Source: Whitmania pigra (Eukaryota > Annelida > Clitellata > Hirudinida > Haemopidae). From it: a stretch of DNA of 64,000 nt. The translations under genes were made by a program, and so were the position numbers. The stretch's first letter is position 1. Every line of letters begins with the position of its first letter. The notes beneath the pieces were generated by a model, which saw only the letters and a list, made by a program, of their open reading frames with translations, did no database searches and was not told where the DNA came from. Below are positions 24,962 to 38,000 of this stretch, piece after piece. The stretch lies in assembly GCA_021613335.1 (NCBI GenBank), contig JAJTWR010000296.1, forward strand, positions 62,001 to 126,000. Reading direction: 5' to 3'.

Positions 24962-25086
24962 ACGATTGTTACTTTCCACGACTACTGTTGATGATGAAAT
25001 ATGAAATGAAATCAATTTGTTAAATGAGCCTGAATGCTTAATGAGGCACGTGACTTTTGAAATTTCCACTTATTCTTTGAGTTAGT

Positions 25087-25316
25087 CATCGTCATCATCA
25101 TCGCCGTCATCATCATCATCGTCGTCATCACCATCATCATCGTCGTCGTCGTCGTCATCATCATCATCGTTGACGCCGTTTGGAGTCATCCAAGGATTCA
25201 TCAGAGTCGATTCACCTGCGTGATGACAAACAAATACTCCTGTCGCGGTCTTCGTCATCATCAACATCATCTTTATTGCCATCATTATCATATCTCGACC
25301 TTCAATATCTCCATCG

Positions 25317-25373
<57 letters not shown>

Positions 25374-25440
25374 CTACCAGCATCAGCATCATCGTCATCA
25401 TCACCAGTAGCATCATCATCATCATCGTAATCATTATCAA
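25087..25440. repeat. Cluster of (CAT/CGT)n microsatellites
   Basis: Two CAT-rich blocks, 25087-25170 and 25314-25436, the second with about 20 uninterrupted CAT triplets. Poly-His, poly-Ile or poly-Asp open frames in this area are repeat artefacts. Confidence 0.9.
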
Positions 25441-27665
25441 AAACATGGCGATGTTTATTTATATTGTCAGCGTTCTTTCTGGGATGGCAGCTCAGAATGT
25501 GATTGGTCCGAGGAACGAGCAGGAAGGCTCCTGATTGGCCGATGAGGGAAGCAGCAGAAAGAAGACTTGAGAGTTACCTTACTTCACCTAGATTGCACGG
25601 GGCATTCTTGTGACACCTGGATTGCTGTTGTGCGTTCAGGTGAGGAGGTTTTTGTCTTTGTCATCGTGCTTTCGTCGTCATCGTGAATAGGGGAGGCAGC
25701 GTGTACGGCGCTATATAATTTCATAGTTATTGATCCTAGCTCGTCCAGGTAGATTGTCGCGTGTGAAGTACGACTTACCTTTCCATAAACAGAGGTTGGT
25801 GGTTGTCGTTTATGAATTAACTATTATTATTAGTAATAGCATTGTTAATTAAATGTTATTAATAGTACAATTATTAATTAACTGTTATTAATGATACATT
25901 TATTAATTAACTATTTTAAATAATAAATCATCCGTTTAATTGATTATTGTCGTTAGTTTTATTGATTGATTGACTTAATATTAGCGTGACGTCGTTAAAT
26001 CTGCCACCATCGGAATGTCATAAGTGAAACTGAACAATACAAAGTTGGGATTTTTCTTTCAAATGTTCAAGTCGCCTCTTCATTGATGAGAGAATTTAAA
26101 ATCACTTGACCTAATATTCTCGAGTTGATATTTCATTTGATATTATTATTAATTACTATTATCATCACTGACTGTTTTAATATTATTATTATTATTACTA
26201 ATATTATTGTTTTATATTTTAAGGATTATTATTATTATTGTTGTTGTTATTATTAATTATTATTACATTCGCTGACTATTTTAATGTTATTTTTAATATT
26301 ATTGTTTTATATTTTAAAGATTATTATTATAATTATTTATATTATTGTTGTTGTTGCTGTCAAAATCAAAAGCTTTGTTGTACTGAAACGTAATATCCTA
26401 GATTAACTTCTAATTAGTCGGATGTTACTAACGAATGAATGGATGAAGTGCTAGATGAATGATTGAATGAATGAAGTGCCAGATGAATGATTGAATGAAT
26501 GAAGTGCCAGATGAATGATTGAATGAAAGGATTTATGGGTGAATGAATAAATAAACAGATTATGGATAGATTAGTGAATAAAGTTTAAGATAAGTCATGT
26601 AATTTCGTAAAATCTCTCATTTAATGAAGCCGTGTCAGGCGGTACGATGTTCGATGTAAGTCAACGGATTTAGGTTGATAAATGATTTGATGACCTCAAA
26701 TTATTTACTAATTCGTTAATTCCATATTATATTAATTTATCTTAAATTAATAATACTCATTATACTAATGCTAGAAATTTGTGAATTACATACACACATC
26801 CATGCATACACTTCAGAAGGGGTGAATGAATTAAAAAGATTTTCACAGCACAAAAAAAGTCGTTAGAACGACATTAATTAATAAAAATGATTTAAAATTA
26901 CGTTTCCTGCACAATAAAAAATGGCGGGCAATTTATTATCATCACCTGGTTATCACCTGGTTCGATAATGCCTCTCGAATGATTGATTGAAGGTTGAAAG
27001 AAAAATCATTCGTAATTGGCAGCCAATTAGAACAAAGATTCAGCATTTCTTGTAGTTTAATGCATAATTATGTAATTATGTAATCGATCGTATATGAGTA
27101 ATTAATATTGTTATTGCTGTTGAGTGGATTTATTTATTTGTTTATTTATGTTTAAGAACTGAATGCAAGTTCTACAATTATAATTAATTTATTAGGTTTG
27201 TTGAGTTTATTTTTAGTTTGAATAATTGGATTGAAATCAATCTGCAAAGATTTCAAAACATTTAAAAAATTTATAAGTATTAAATTATTGTTTTATTAAT
27301 ATTTTATTGTTATTTAATGCTTTTTATTTTAATCATTAATGATTCAATATTATTGTTGTTATTATTATTACTCATTCAGTTATGATAACGATGCCTTTAC
27401 TGCATTCATTTTTATGACAAAGAACACGGTGGTTTATACATCGTCGATATTATTTTTAATCTTGTTATTATCGCTAAATTATTATTTATTAATTATATTA
27501 TTATAATAATTATTATTATCATCATCATCATCATCAGTCACGAGGTTTTTAATGTTGAACACAGGATGTTGGTTGGTGGGACATTTGAATTTTATTTTCA
27601 AGTATTAAGGAGTATTTCTTGCTTCTTCTGAATGTGCCTGTACACAGAGATAAGCCACTTGACCT
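25441..27665. other. Intergenic sequence with minor repeats
   Basis: AT-rich, with short ATT tracts at 26140-26350 and an approximately 28-base tandem repeat at 26440-26525. No conserved coding exon, RNA gene or mobile element was recognised. Confidence 0.4.
26440..26525. repeat. Tandem repeat of about 28 bases (3 copies)
   Basis: The unit GAATGATTGAATGAATGAAG followed by TGCCAGAT occurs three times with few differences. Confidence 0.85.
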
Positions 27666-28135
<470 letters not shown>

Positions 28136-28291
28136 TATAAACGTGATTATTGCTATTGCTATTATATTATTAACTGTTAAAACACTGTTGTCGTCGTTGT
28201 AATAAACTGAGTCATGTCACGTAAATTTGATTTATTTCTCACAGATTTCTAAACGCATCAATTAATCGCCACAATTCAAAATTCGACAACA

Positions 28292-28296
28292 TCATT

Positions 28297-28336
<40 letters not shown>
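28292..28336. repeat. (CAT)n microsatellite
   Basis: About 14 CAT triplets in tandem. Confidence 0.9.
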
Positions 28337-28399
28337 CGACCACGCATTTATAATAATAATAATTATTCACCAGACTTAAATTGATTCATTCAACGCAAG

Positions 28400-30780
28400 G
28401 TCCGTTTTCTTTACTTTCTGAAGTAACGAAATACTTCTTGTGAAAATATTGTAACTCGGCGATTCTTACCTAATCCACGGATGATCCGAAGCTGGCCCCG
28501 GATGAAATTCTTGATTGCTCAGTAATTGGTGTCATATACGTTAGTTGGATCAGCGGAGCGAGACGGCCACAATACAGGTGAATGACTCACCTGCTGGCAC
28601 CTCAAGTTCTCACGGATTACGGAAGGATTTCAGCGTTGTTGCCTTCGCATTATAGGAACTACCTTTCTAATTTAATATTTCGCACCTGTAGTGGCTCCAT
28701 TACGCCTGACACCTATCGACAAGTAATGTCAAGAAATGATATTTGCTAGCTCCGAGACGAGACGAGACGAGATGAGATCGTGCTTCAAGTCTGGCATCGT
28801 TATCATCACCGTTAACATTGTCGTGAACATCATTATCATCACCAGCGATTTCATACATTTTTTTTCAACATTTTTAAACGTGGCCAATCCATCGCACATG
28901 GATTCACTCTGGAATAACTTGAAAAATTATTTCCAACAAGAAGCCTCGATTGTTTTTATTACGAATGTTACGTGACGACATCCACCTGGATTGACAAATG
29001 TACCTGGAGTTCCGAGTACACCTGCACCACCGATACGCACAAGCGGTTAACCGGCGCAAAGAGCCTTTCCGTTCACGTGTGCAGGGGCGGACACGCTCGG
29101 CTGAACATTCTCACGCCAACTGGAACTGACGCTCGATCGTCGAGGTCTGCTAAATGCTGAGTATTCAACCTTTTGACATGAGGAGACAATTTATGTTCTC
29201 AGCAGAACAACGTGGGTCCAAGTACACTTTGACGTCCATTGAGGCATTTGCTTCTGCTACAATGTCACCCTCTTGCACGCTGGTTGCTTCCTTTGTTCAA
29301 ATGTGGAGTACGATGGATGATTGAAGAATTATTTAATTGGTTATAATTTGGTTCGGATTTCTTGATATTTCTAATAATGTTGTCAGTCGACATGCAGCCT
29401 GTTGATAATCTTTGTAATGGCTATGTTGACTTATAATAATATAATTTATAATAATGCATTTAGATGCTACGAATTAAATTAAGATTAAATTAAATTAAAG
29501 TTGAATTAAATGCAAAACGTGAATATTAACGTCAATGTTATTGAAATTGTTTTCGTCTGCTGAGATCTTAGCAGCTGTCATTTCTTATCGATCTTTTTAT
29601 CGATGTTATCAGCACATCAGTCCGATTGGATGACATTATTATTATTATTATTATCACTTTGCTACTACTGCTATTATTGTTGTTGTTGTTATTGTTGCTG
29701 CTGTTGTTGTTGTTACTGTTGTTAATTCAGTTGCTGTTGAGGTAATTAAATCTAATGGCCGTATTAACGCCGGCTGCAGACAATAATAAGATTAGACGAA
29801 ATAATTGGCCATTTGACCCTCATCCGCCACTACACAAGAACTGGATTTTGACCCTAGCATCTCACCCCACCGTGGACAAGACACAAAGCAAACACAAGTG
29901 CATTCATCTCCAGTTGAAAGTATGAAATAGTCTGACATCAATTAAGCAATGCGTTGGTGCATTGTTGGGCTTAAGAATGCTTGCAAGAGCATAGAAGGAC
30001 CACTTTTAACTTGATTAGCATGTTATTAGTTTAAATAACCAACTTTGAAATAAGCTGTTTGTGAATTACGAAAACTTACGAACTAATATTTATTCGATGT
30101 TGATACACATTTAGTCATCGTTTTGTTTGAAATTACTTTGATTTTCAATGATTCTCAATTATTTTTCAAAAGCTCGTTAACCTAGAATTTCTTCTGAACA
30201 TTTGAAACTGTTTCATTTTTCAAGCAGCTCAAATGGCGTCGTTGTTCTTCTGACACAATAAACCCCATTCATGCAATCGTTTCATCGATAATTAATGGCC
30301 TCAAATCCAAAAAGCTTATTTATCTTTATCTGCAGTTCAAAACCTTTCGGTGGCAATTCATTTCTTTCCATGGAACTGTACTTTGTACTTACGATGTGTC
30401 AAAAGAGGCGTGAACCGTTTCTCGCGTGCAAACATTTCTTCGTTTGAGACCAAAAAACACAATCGTTTGTAGTTGGTCGACAAACTTATTTGAAAATATG
30501 TTTATTAGTATGTAATTACTGTCAATCGAACATTAATTGATTGTAAGATGCTGTTAATATTAGTTACGATGTTTTAACTAACAATAATTTTAAATAACGT
30601 TAAATTAAAACTTAAACAAAATTTTAAAAACTAAATTTAATTTAATCGTTTTGATCGGTTCTCAAACATTAAAGTAGTCAGCAATTATTTACGCGATTCA
30701 AATATTCCCGAGCATCCACGCCATTGGTCAATGATCGTCTGCTGCGCTTAAATTCAAATTTCAAATTTCAACTCCTACCG
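28400..30780. other. Intergenic sequence with a GC-richer island
   Basis: Bases 28450-29290 are clearly less AT-rich and free of microsatellites. They include an open frame at 28972-29160 (62 codons, Cys- and Thr-rich) that I cannot match to any family. The remainder to 30.78 kb is AT-rich with a short GTT/ATT tract at 29636-29730. The island could be a regulatory element or an unrecognised exon. Confidence 0.35.
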
Positions 30781-31426
30781 GCGAATCAATTTCAGAGCAC
30801 TTTAGCGCGCGATTAACTCCGGGGGTGTTCTTACCGTTACCTTCAAAGGATCAAAGGACATCGGTGGAATGCAGGAAAGATGGACAACTGACAGTTGTTA
30901 AGGAAAAGATTAAAGGAAGATTCCTATTGTCTCAAAATAATGCGAGTCAATGTGGTCGGAGCTTATTTGACGGACGCACAGGGATAGATGTCTATCGATG
31001 GAACTCCATTCATGTTCGGGGCCACACCCTCTCATTCTTTTCTACCTCTCTGGAGTTGAATCTCCCCATTCCAAAGGCAGTTATCGACTCTTAGGTATGA
31101 TGAGGGGTTTCAATGATAGGTAACGAGCTGACACAATTGGACACGAGCCCTTTTTGTTGCCTCGGGCGTCCTTAGGGGAAGATTAGACTGGCCGTCTTTC
31201 AGTGCGGTTTAATGAGAGCAATAACATTTCAACGTGTGAGAAGCATTTGAAACATTGTTTCGTAATGACGTTGTTTTCAAAGCGGTCTGACGTTGATGAG
31301 ATCGGCTTCATCTGTGCGTCCGTTTTCAATTTAGTTTTATTTATGAAATTTTTAATTGAAATTACTTCTTATATGTTTATTAGCTGTTGAGGAGTTCAAT
31401 GACAATCTCAAATGTTTTGTTTGCAG
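30781..31426 (+). promoter_or_regulatory. Probable 5' region of the zinc-finger gene
   Basis: Lies directly upstream of the coding exon of the C2H2 gene. A donor-like TTAG/GTATGA at 31095 and the strong acceptor TTTTGTTTGCAG at 31426 suggest that a 5' untranslated exon ends near 31094. No protein similarity was found in the open frame at 30825-31094. Confidence 0.35.
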
Positions 31427-31511
31427 AATTAATGAACGATCTTGGAAGGTTCAAACAACTACAACTATTGAACTTCTGCAGACTCGCAAACGTATTTGTA
31501 AAGCCATTGAC

Positions 31512-33758
31512 ATGGATTTGACGTCTGAGACTTTGAATTATTCGGCATTTGACATTCAGTGTGAATTCTTTCCCGGAGACAACTGCATGTACGATTTCGA
31601 CTCGAAAGAAAATGATAAACACTTTCCAGATGTTAACTTTTCAACTGCTTTTGAATCCACTGCCACGGACGAAAAGTTCAGACAATCAAACTTCTTTGAA
31701 GAAGATGTTGGATCTCCTCTTTTCAACAACTACATTGATCATCCTTCTAAAGTTGCATCGACCAACAGACAGTATTACGCGTACCGAACTAGTCAGTCCC
31801 AGCCAGGCAGATTCGAATCTGACGAAAGCAGCGCCCAGAGTGAGTCTTCCTCGACAAACCAGGATCTTTCCTCTACGAACTCGATCAGTAGAGTCTTTGT
31901 TTGTTCTTACTGCAATAAAAGTTTTACGAGCGAGAAATATTTGAGTATGCACGTGTCTCTGCACAACCTTCCAAATGCGGGCGGAGAGTCAAACAGTGCC
32001 CAGCTAATTGTACAGGAATTTAAGAGCCAAGGAATCTGTCCTATCGAGCGAACAAAAGCTAAAGGAAACAATAAAGCTGCCAGCTGGACTTGCAAGATTT
32101 GTTTGAAAACATTCGCTCAGAATTCCAATTACAAGAACCACATCAGAACTCATTCAAATGAAAGGCCGTTTGTTTGCAATATTTGCAGCATTGGCTTCAA
32201 GGAGAGGTACCATCTCAAGAAGCACAACCTCTTTGTCCACACCTCGGAAATGAAAGAAGATTGCAAAATCTGCGGCAAGAGATTTAAAGACTCAACAGCG
32301 GTTAGGGCCCACGAAAGGACACATTCTGACCTACGACCTTACGTGTGTCTGAGGTGCAACAAGGCCTTCAAAACAAGTGAATGTCTCTGGCATCACGAAA
32401 ACAGGAGTAAGGCTTGCGTGAAAAACTACTTGAAAAAGAGTCCGGGATCGGACTTGAAAATTGATAGCAAGAAAATCAAACTCGATCGCCAGGAAAGAAA
32501 GGAGTCAAGTTGCGAAGCTTTGGATAAAGATTCACAGGAAACATTCCCCCCAAAAAGCGCACAAAACTCTCATAAATACGTTAAGATGGAGCAGAATTCA
32601 AGCTTTTATTCCCATCAAACTGTTGTCAGTCAACCCTGTTCTCAGCATTGCGCCAATAGCGAACCTTTGGTTTCCGAAAACAACTCCATGTACCACAATT
32701 TTGGAATGGGGCAGAATAATGCGTATGGCAGTGCTGAACAGGTGGAAAACTTAAGCTGCATCCAGTGTGGCAAATCTTTCGAGAGCAACTCATCCGACCA
32801 AGTTGCAGACCGTCCACAACATTGCGTCGAATGCAACACTAGTTTCAGGTTGAAAGTCCACTTGAACAAGGGCAACATTCACAAACGGATGGAACAGCTT
32901 GTGAAACTTCCTGAAAGGAATCATTCCGACCTCGGCCCTCTTAAGTGTCGATGTGGAAAGAGCTTCAAGACGAGAGACAACTTGTGGAGACACCAGCAAC
33001 GAGGTCTCTGCGAGTTTTCTTATGAATTGTCGACAATGCAAGAAGCCGGTCTCGCGGGAAACTGGCAATCGAGTGATGGTGAATATTTTGGTGCTAAAAC
33101 GGACCATTCGAGTCACGAACAATCCTTAATTCCTAGTCAAGAAGTCATCACCGATCGCAGTTCTGCTACAAATACCGGACAACAATCTCGGGAACGCGAA
33201 GCTGCCAGCCTCCCAAGAGGAGATTCTACCTGGAAGATGGTTGGTGCTGGTTCAAAACAAGTCGCTGGTGCAATTCCGACAGAACAACATCCAGTCATTC
33301 CAACTGCTATCGTCGTGCCAATGAAAAGGATTCCGTCCAACATGTTCACTCAGAAGGTTATTTCACCGCACAAAAAACCAGTCGAAAACGCCTTTCTCCC
33401 CCCCTTTGAAACCTTTAACGGCACCATTCCGACCGAAGTTCTGCACCATACCATTGGAATCGGCAACACAAATCAGCAACACGAAGGTAACCCGTACCAT
33501 TCCAAGCCTAACTTCCGGCAAAAGCTTCCAGATATTCAGTGCATGCTTCAATCTTTCCCTCAAAGCTATTCCTTCCAACTCACTAATTCGTCGTCCAGCG
33601 ACTTTATCCGACAGTCAAACGTCGTGGATTCCCAGAGGAACTTTGGAAGCACATGCTACCAAAAGCAGCCAGGATTTGCAAACCAAGTCGCCTACACTAA
33701 CCATCCTATAGAGGACTTCAGATACAGCAACCAGTTCTCCATATCCTATAACTTTTAG
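31512..33758 (+). CDS. C2H2 zinc-finger protein, about 748 residues, coding region in one exon
   Basis: Likely a nuclear DNA-binding regulator; I cannot assign an orthologue. The open frame is longer at its 5' end, but a strong acceptor (TTTGTTTGCAG) lies at 31416-31426. The first Met after it, at 31512 (GACATGGAT), is therefore the chosen start. Approximate fingers: residues 128-150 (VCSYCNKSF), 192-214 (CKICLKTF), 220-243 (CNICSIGF), 249-271 (CKICGKRF) and 277-302 (CLRCNKAFKTSECLWHH, ending in an unusual NRSKAC). A second, degenerate cluster lies at about 413-500: CIQCGKSF without a normal His pair, CVECNTSF, and CRCGKSFKTRDNLWRH followed by QQRGLC. Only some linkers resemble the HTGEKP type (HSNERPF). 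The C-terminal third is Ser/Gln/Pro-rich and disordered. Poly(A) signal at 34017. Confidence 0.9.
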   Translation: MDLTSETLNYSAFDIQCEFFPGDNCMYDFDSKENDKHFPDVNFSTAFESTATDEKFRQSNFFEEDVGSPLFNNYIDHPSKVASTNRQYYAYRTSQSQPGRFESDESSAQSESSSTNQDLSSTNSISRVFVCSYCNKSFTSEKYLSMHVSLHNLPNAGGESNSAQLIVQEFKSQGICPIERTKAKGNNKAASWTCKICLKTFAQNSNYKNHIRTHSNERPFVCNICSIGFKERYHLKKHNLFVHTSEMKEDCKICGKRFKDSTAVRAHERTHSDLRPYVCLRCNKAFKTSECLWHHENRSKACVKNYLKKSPGSDLKIDSKKIKLDRQERKESSCEALDKDSQETFPPKSAQNSHKYVKMEQNSSFYSHQTVVSQPCSQHCANSEPLVSENNSMYHNFGMGQNNAYGSAEQVENLSCIQCGKSFESNSSDQVADRPQHCVECNTSFRLKVHLNKGNIHKRMEQLVKLPERNHSDLGPLKCRCGKSFKTRDNLWRHQQRGLCEFSYELSTMQEAGLAGNWQSSDGEYFGAKTDHSSHEQSLIPSQEVITDRSSATNTGQQSREREAASLPRGDSTWKMVGAGSKQVAGAIPTEQHPVIPTAIVVPMKRIPSNMFTQKVISPHKKPVENAFLPPFETFNGTIPTEVLHHTIGIGNTNQQHEGNPYHSKPNFRQKLPDIQCMLQSFPQSYSFQLTNSSSSDFIRQSNVVDSQRNFGSTCYQKQPGFANQVAYTNHPIEDFRYSNQFSISYNF

Positions 33759-34016
33759 AACTTTTGGTGGCGTGTCGAACGCCGACGGCTGTTTCCATCC
33801 ATTTTAATTTTTGTTCTTCGACTCTTTTCAAGTATTAAATGTTTTGTGTGTTCTCATATTTAAAACCTTTTGTAACTTATCTTTTTAATGTATTTTGACT
33901 CTGCAAGTCAGTCGAATATCTAGAACGTTAGGAAGAAATTGTTTTGCAACAGCTTAGTACCGACGGGTCGAGAGAAGTACTTTTTTTGAAGATCCGCAGA
34001 TACGCGTAACCATTTT

Positions 34017-34022
34017 AATAAA
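34017..34022 (+). terminator. Poly(A) signal of the zinc-finger gene
   Basis: AATAAA 259 bases after the stop codon and only about 105 bases before the convergent COMMD7 stop codon. Confidence 0.65.
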
Positions 34023-34126
34023 GTATTACCAAAATATTTGAGTGGAATTGAAAATATAATTAAATGTAAGCAAAAGTTGTTTTTATTGAATTATAATCAA
34101 TCTGAAAGAGAGCTGTCACGGACGCT

Positions 34127-35075
34127 TTACCTGTTGTATTGGTCCATTACGACTTTTGCTTTTTCAAGCTCATGGAGCAGATTGTAAAATTGTGACAATG
34201 TTAGTTCTGGTGTTTCAAAAAGTATTGAATATTTAGAATCATTGTAACTAAAATAAATTCAAATTTTAAAGTAAATGGTGAATAAACAAAGCACCTAGAA
34301 ACACTGTCTCGGTTTTTCCATCCTTGTTTAGGGTCAGACTGAGCTAAAAAAAATTAACAAAATCGATAGCAATTTATAAAATAACAATGAAATGCTTCAG
34401 TTTATATAAATTACAATAGAATCTCTAATTTAATCGCAATTCATCAGTAAATGGAGCTATGGTGATAGACTCACATCAACAAATGTCGATCCAACTTTGT
34501 GAACTTCACTGCTGGAAACAGTCACTGGAATAAAATCATAAAGAATAAATTCAAATGCTTCACAAAGTTAACATTAGAAGTATTATTTTCTATGAAGTTA
34601 AAATAGTCTGGTCTAAAAAATTGTGGTGACATATTTTAAAAGCCAATTGATCAATAAGCTTTATGCATTATTTTAAGCAGTTAATTGAATTCAACAAGAT
34701 AAATGATAATAATAGTAATGTGATTATTTTATTTAACACAATTAAATATTGGCAAAATAAGAATGCATTTGTTGTAAACCTTTTCATCAGTAAATCAATT
34801 TATAGCTTGCAGGTTAATATAGATATTACCATTACTACATCTTTTTGTTAGAATTCTCAAATCTGAATCATAAGCATTCAAAATTGAGGTGATTATATTT
34901 ATAAACAAGAATCTTTTTACCTTTAGTTTTTAGTTTACCTTTTAGTTTTTTCTGTAAAATGAAACTAACTCAATATGTTAGGTGCATATCTAACCTCCAA
35001 GCTTCCAGTCAACTTTCAGCAATTGATTTACCAAAAACACTGACTGTTTATTAGAGGACATTCTGATGGTGATGG
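34127..35075 (-). CDS. COMMD7: COMMD7-like COMM-domain protein, C-terminal exons
   Basis: COMMD proteins assemble the Commander/CCC complex for endosomal recycling, and COMMD7 has also been linked to NF-kappaB control. Four minus-strand exons join in phase: 35075-34995, 34524-34475, 34343-34295 and 34206-34127 (stop TAA). They encode VFLVNQLLKVDWKLG, VTVSSSEVHKVGSTFVD, LSLTLNKDGKTETVFL and ELTLSQFYNLLHELEKAK. These align with the COMM domain of human COMMD7 (INQLIDMEWKFG; SSELEKVGS; LTLPQFYSFLHEMERV). The terminal exon ends MDQYNR. The N-terminal helical exons should lie at higher coordinates. I searched 35.1-36.5 kb by eye and could not place them, so the gene is annotated as partial. It is tail-to-tail with the zinc-finger gene. 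Confidence 0.88.
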
Positions 35076-38000
35076 CTGTAAATGTTCAGGGAAATTGCAG
35101 ACTCAAACAATATCTTTTAATAGAAAAGAATAAAAAAAGCAGACAAAACTTTAGTTAAAGTATAAATTTTTAGAACTTTGATAGGAATTTATTAACTTAT
35201 TTTCTAAATTATATTTTGTCATCTTTATGGTTCCGAAGCGAAGGCTCCGATCATTAGTTAAGTTCCTGCCAACTTCGCTATTGTCTTAAATTTATAATTT
35301 CTAGTAATCGATCTGTCAAAATAATTATATAATGGGTTTGTATAAACGCGGCGAACGCCTACTTTTAGACAGAACTCCAAAATAAACACATGACTTTGAT
35401 TAAAAATGAACTTGAATTTAGAAAAGACACGTTAACTCAATATGAGATATAATATTTTATTACAATTACTATTTAACATTTTAATGCACATTTTAGTTTT
35501 AGTTTAAAAAAAATTTACTTTAAACTAAAGTTTTAATCATTCACTCAATCAATCCTCGCATGTCAACTTATTCTTGACTGGAAAGTTGTTAAGCTGTTCT
35601 ACGCGTTTAATCTTTCTAAATAGAAAATTTTCAAAATCTGCTGATGTCATCTTTGTTGCTTGTCAATCTTAAAGTTATAATCTTATACCTTAAAAATCTT
35701 TAATATTGCCAAATAAGGAGATGTATTCTCCCCAAAACGATATCTACCCCGCTGCGGGAACACCGTCCTAATTATCTAGATATGCAACGGACGTTAATAA
35801 AACATTTCCAAAACGACATACCTACTCTTAAATAATAAAACTAGACTTGCAAATTATTTAGTAGATCTTCAGCTATTAAACAATCTTTGAATTTAACTGA
35901 ACAACCAGAATGGGGAGTGAATGGAAAAAATTCACCCTTTCTAATTCAAGTTATTATTGAATGTGAAGTAGGCTTCATTGACAGCTTCCTATGTCAGAAA
36001 TTAAATCCTACGTTCTGTAGATATTATTTCAAGAAGTATATTTTCTGAGATGGAAAAACATGTGCTGTAAACTGAAAATCCATAATAACTGCATAAAATA
36101 ATTGCAAGTGTTAACGCAGTAACTGCTCAGCAGACGTGGTCTGACTTAATTCCGGACATGTGCTTTGTCCATCAGGTTGACGTTTTGTCGAGATTCTAAG
36201 CATTCTAATCAAGAAATGTATGGAGATTTTTCGACCATTTTCAGATGTAATCTTTCCTCTCAATGGCTACTCAACGTTCCAGAAGAATCCATTAGAGTCT
36301 TGTTATCTTACTGTTTGCATCAAAAGTAGTTCTTAATCCGTTTCATTCCAGGATGAAAGTTTTCAATCTTCATTTTTAATTCTGTCTTCACTAAAAAAAA
36401 AAAAACTTAAAAGATCACCAAATCAGAAACCTTTACAAAACTATTATCACGCTGAAAAGGAGTTTTTATAACAAACACATTCATTTACCTAACACCTGAT
36501 TCTGTGTGCTCAGCTTCATAGCAACCCACTTAATCTGAATAAAAATATATTTACTGCAAAAATTCTTATTTTCACATCTCACAAAAATATTTTCCCCCTT
36601 TTTCTGATTCTGAATTTATTTGATTATTTTCTTGAATAAAATTTTAGTGACGTGCTTTCAAAATGTAATTTTTAGGTTTTCAAATACTTCAATTAAATTT
36701 GTGGATTACAATTTAAAGCTGCAATTTAATTAGTATTTAATTCATTTTTTGTTCGTTTTTTTAAGGAAGCAATGAGATCAGCTAAAATAAGCTGAATACC
36801 AAATGACGTTGCACATCAGAGGTCGAAAATTAGACCCCTTTTTAGACCTGATAAAAGTTTCATAACATCGTTTCCAAAGTATAAACAACACCCAAATAAT
36901 TTCCCTCTCCACGAAAGCTATCACTTCAAGTGAAATAATTATGTTTCATAAATAAAATTTCATAAAAAAAAAACTTGCCCAGAGAATGTTTGCTCGAAAG
37001 ACTTTCTTGAATTTGTTTGCTTGATAAGCAATAATTTGGTGACGTCAAATTAACATTTAGAATGATGACGCAAAAATTATGCGTCTGAAAAGTCATGTCA
37101 TTTGATGACGTCACATGCCAGGCTGTTTTAAAGCTGTTTGTTGAACATGCAACCTGCAGAGATTTGAAGACAGAACCCAAGGATTTCGGTGAAAAGTATT
37201 ATTAGCCTGTGGGAGGATTGCCAACGAAATGAGAATTTTATCTCCGTTGAAACATTCGACTTTTAGGGATTTGTTTTCAACATTTTAGAGAATTTATTCT
37301 GAAAATTGAATTAAAGCTGATTAGCGGAAAAGAATTGGACAAATGAATCCTAATTTCCGAAATACGAGCAACAAATTAGTTGCTCCTTTCAAAAAATTTA
37401 AATTCAAAAAACATGAAACTCTGAGCTTCCGTTAAAGTTGAACGAAGGTGCGGAATGACTTGTGAAGGAAATGTCAGTGATGCCGATGATGATGATGATG
37501 ATGACGATTATTAAAAATAATAATATTATTATTACTAATGTTGTTATGAATTATAAGGCTTAAACTTATTGTAACAAATTATTATTTTTTAAATATCCTT
37601 TATAAATTATTTTCATAATTTATCGGTCTCCAGCTGGTAGCAAATCATGCAGAAATGAATGATTGGATTCAACTTGCACGAGAAATATGCCTCTAAATAT
37701 GCGAGTAAATTTAAATAAATTAGACTTTTGTTTTATAATATTATTTTTCTTATTAAATCCAATATCAATTTTGTATTTCATTAAAATTAAACATTTTGCT
37801 TCTCAGATCGGATTTTTTCGATTTTATTTTTTTTACTTTCCGTTTTCCAGCTAACACCTTCACGAAGCACGTGTTCATGTCACAAATCCAGTGCCATTTC
37901 CGTCTTCACCACTCAACGATCGAAGAATTAAAAAAAATGCTCATCGATTGCAATCGAATAATGTGTATTTATTTTCTGTTTTTTTTATAAATAAAACTCT

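Noticed and set aside
30825..31094. 89-codon frame upstream of the zinc-finger gene
   Set aside because: No similarity; more likely part of a 5' untranslated exon.
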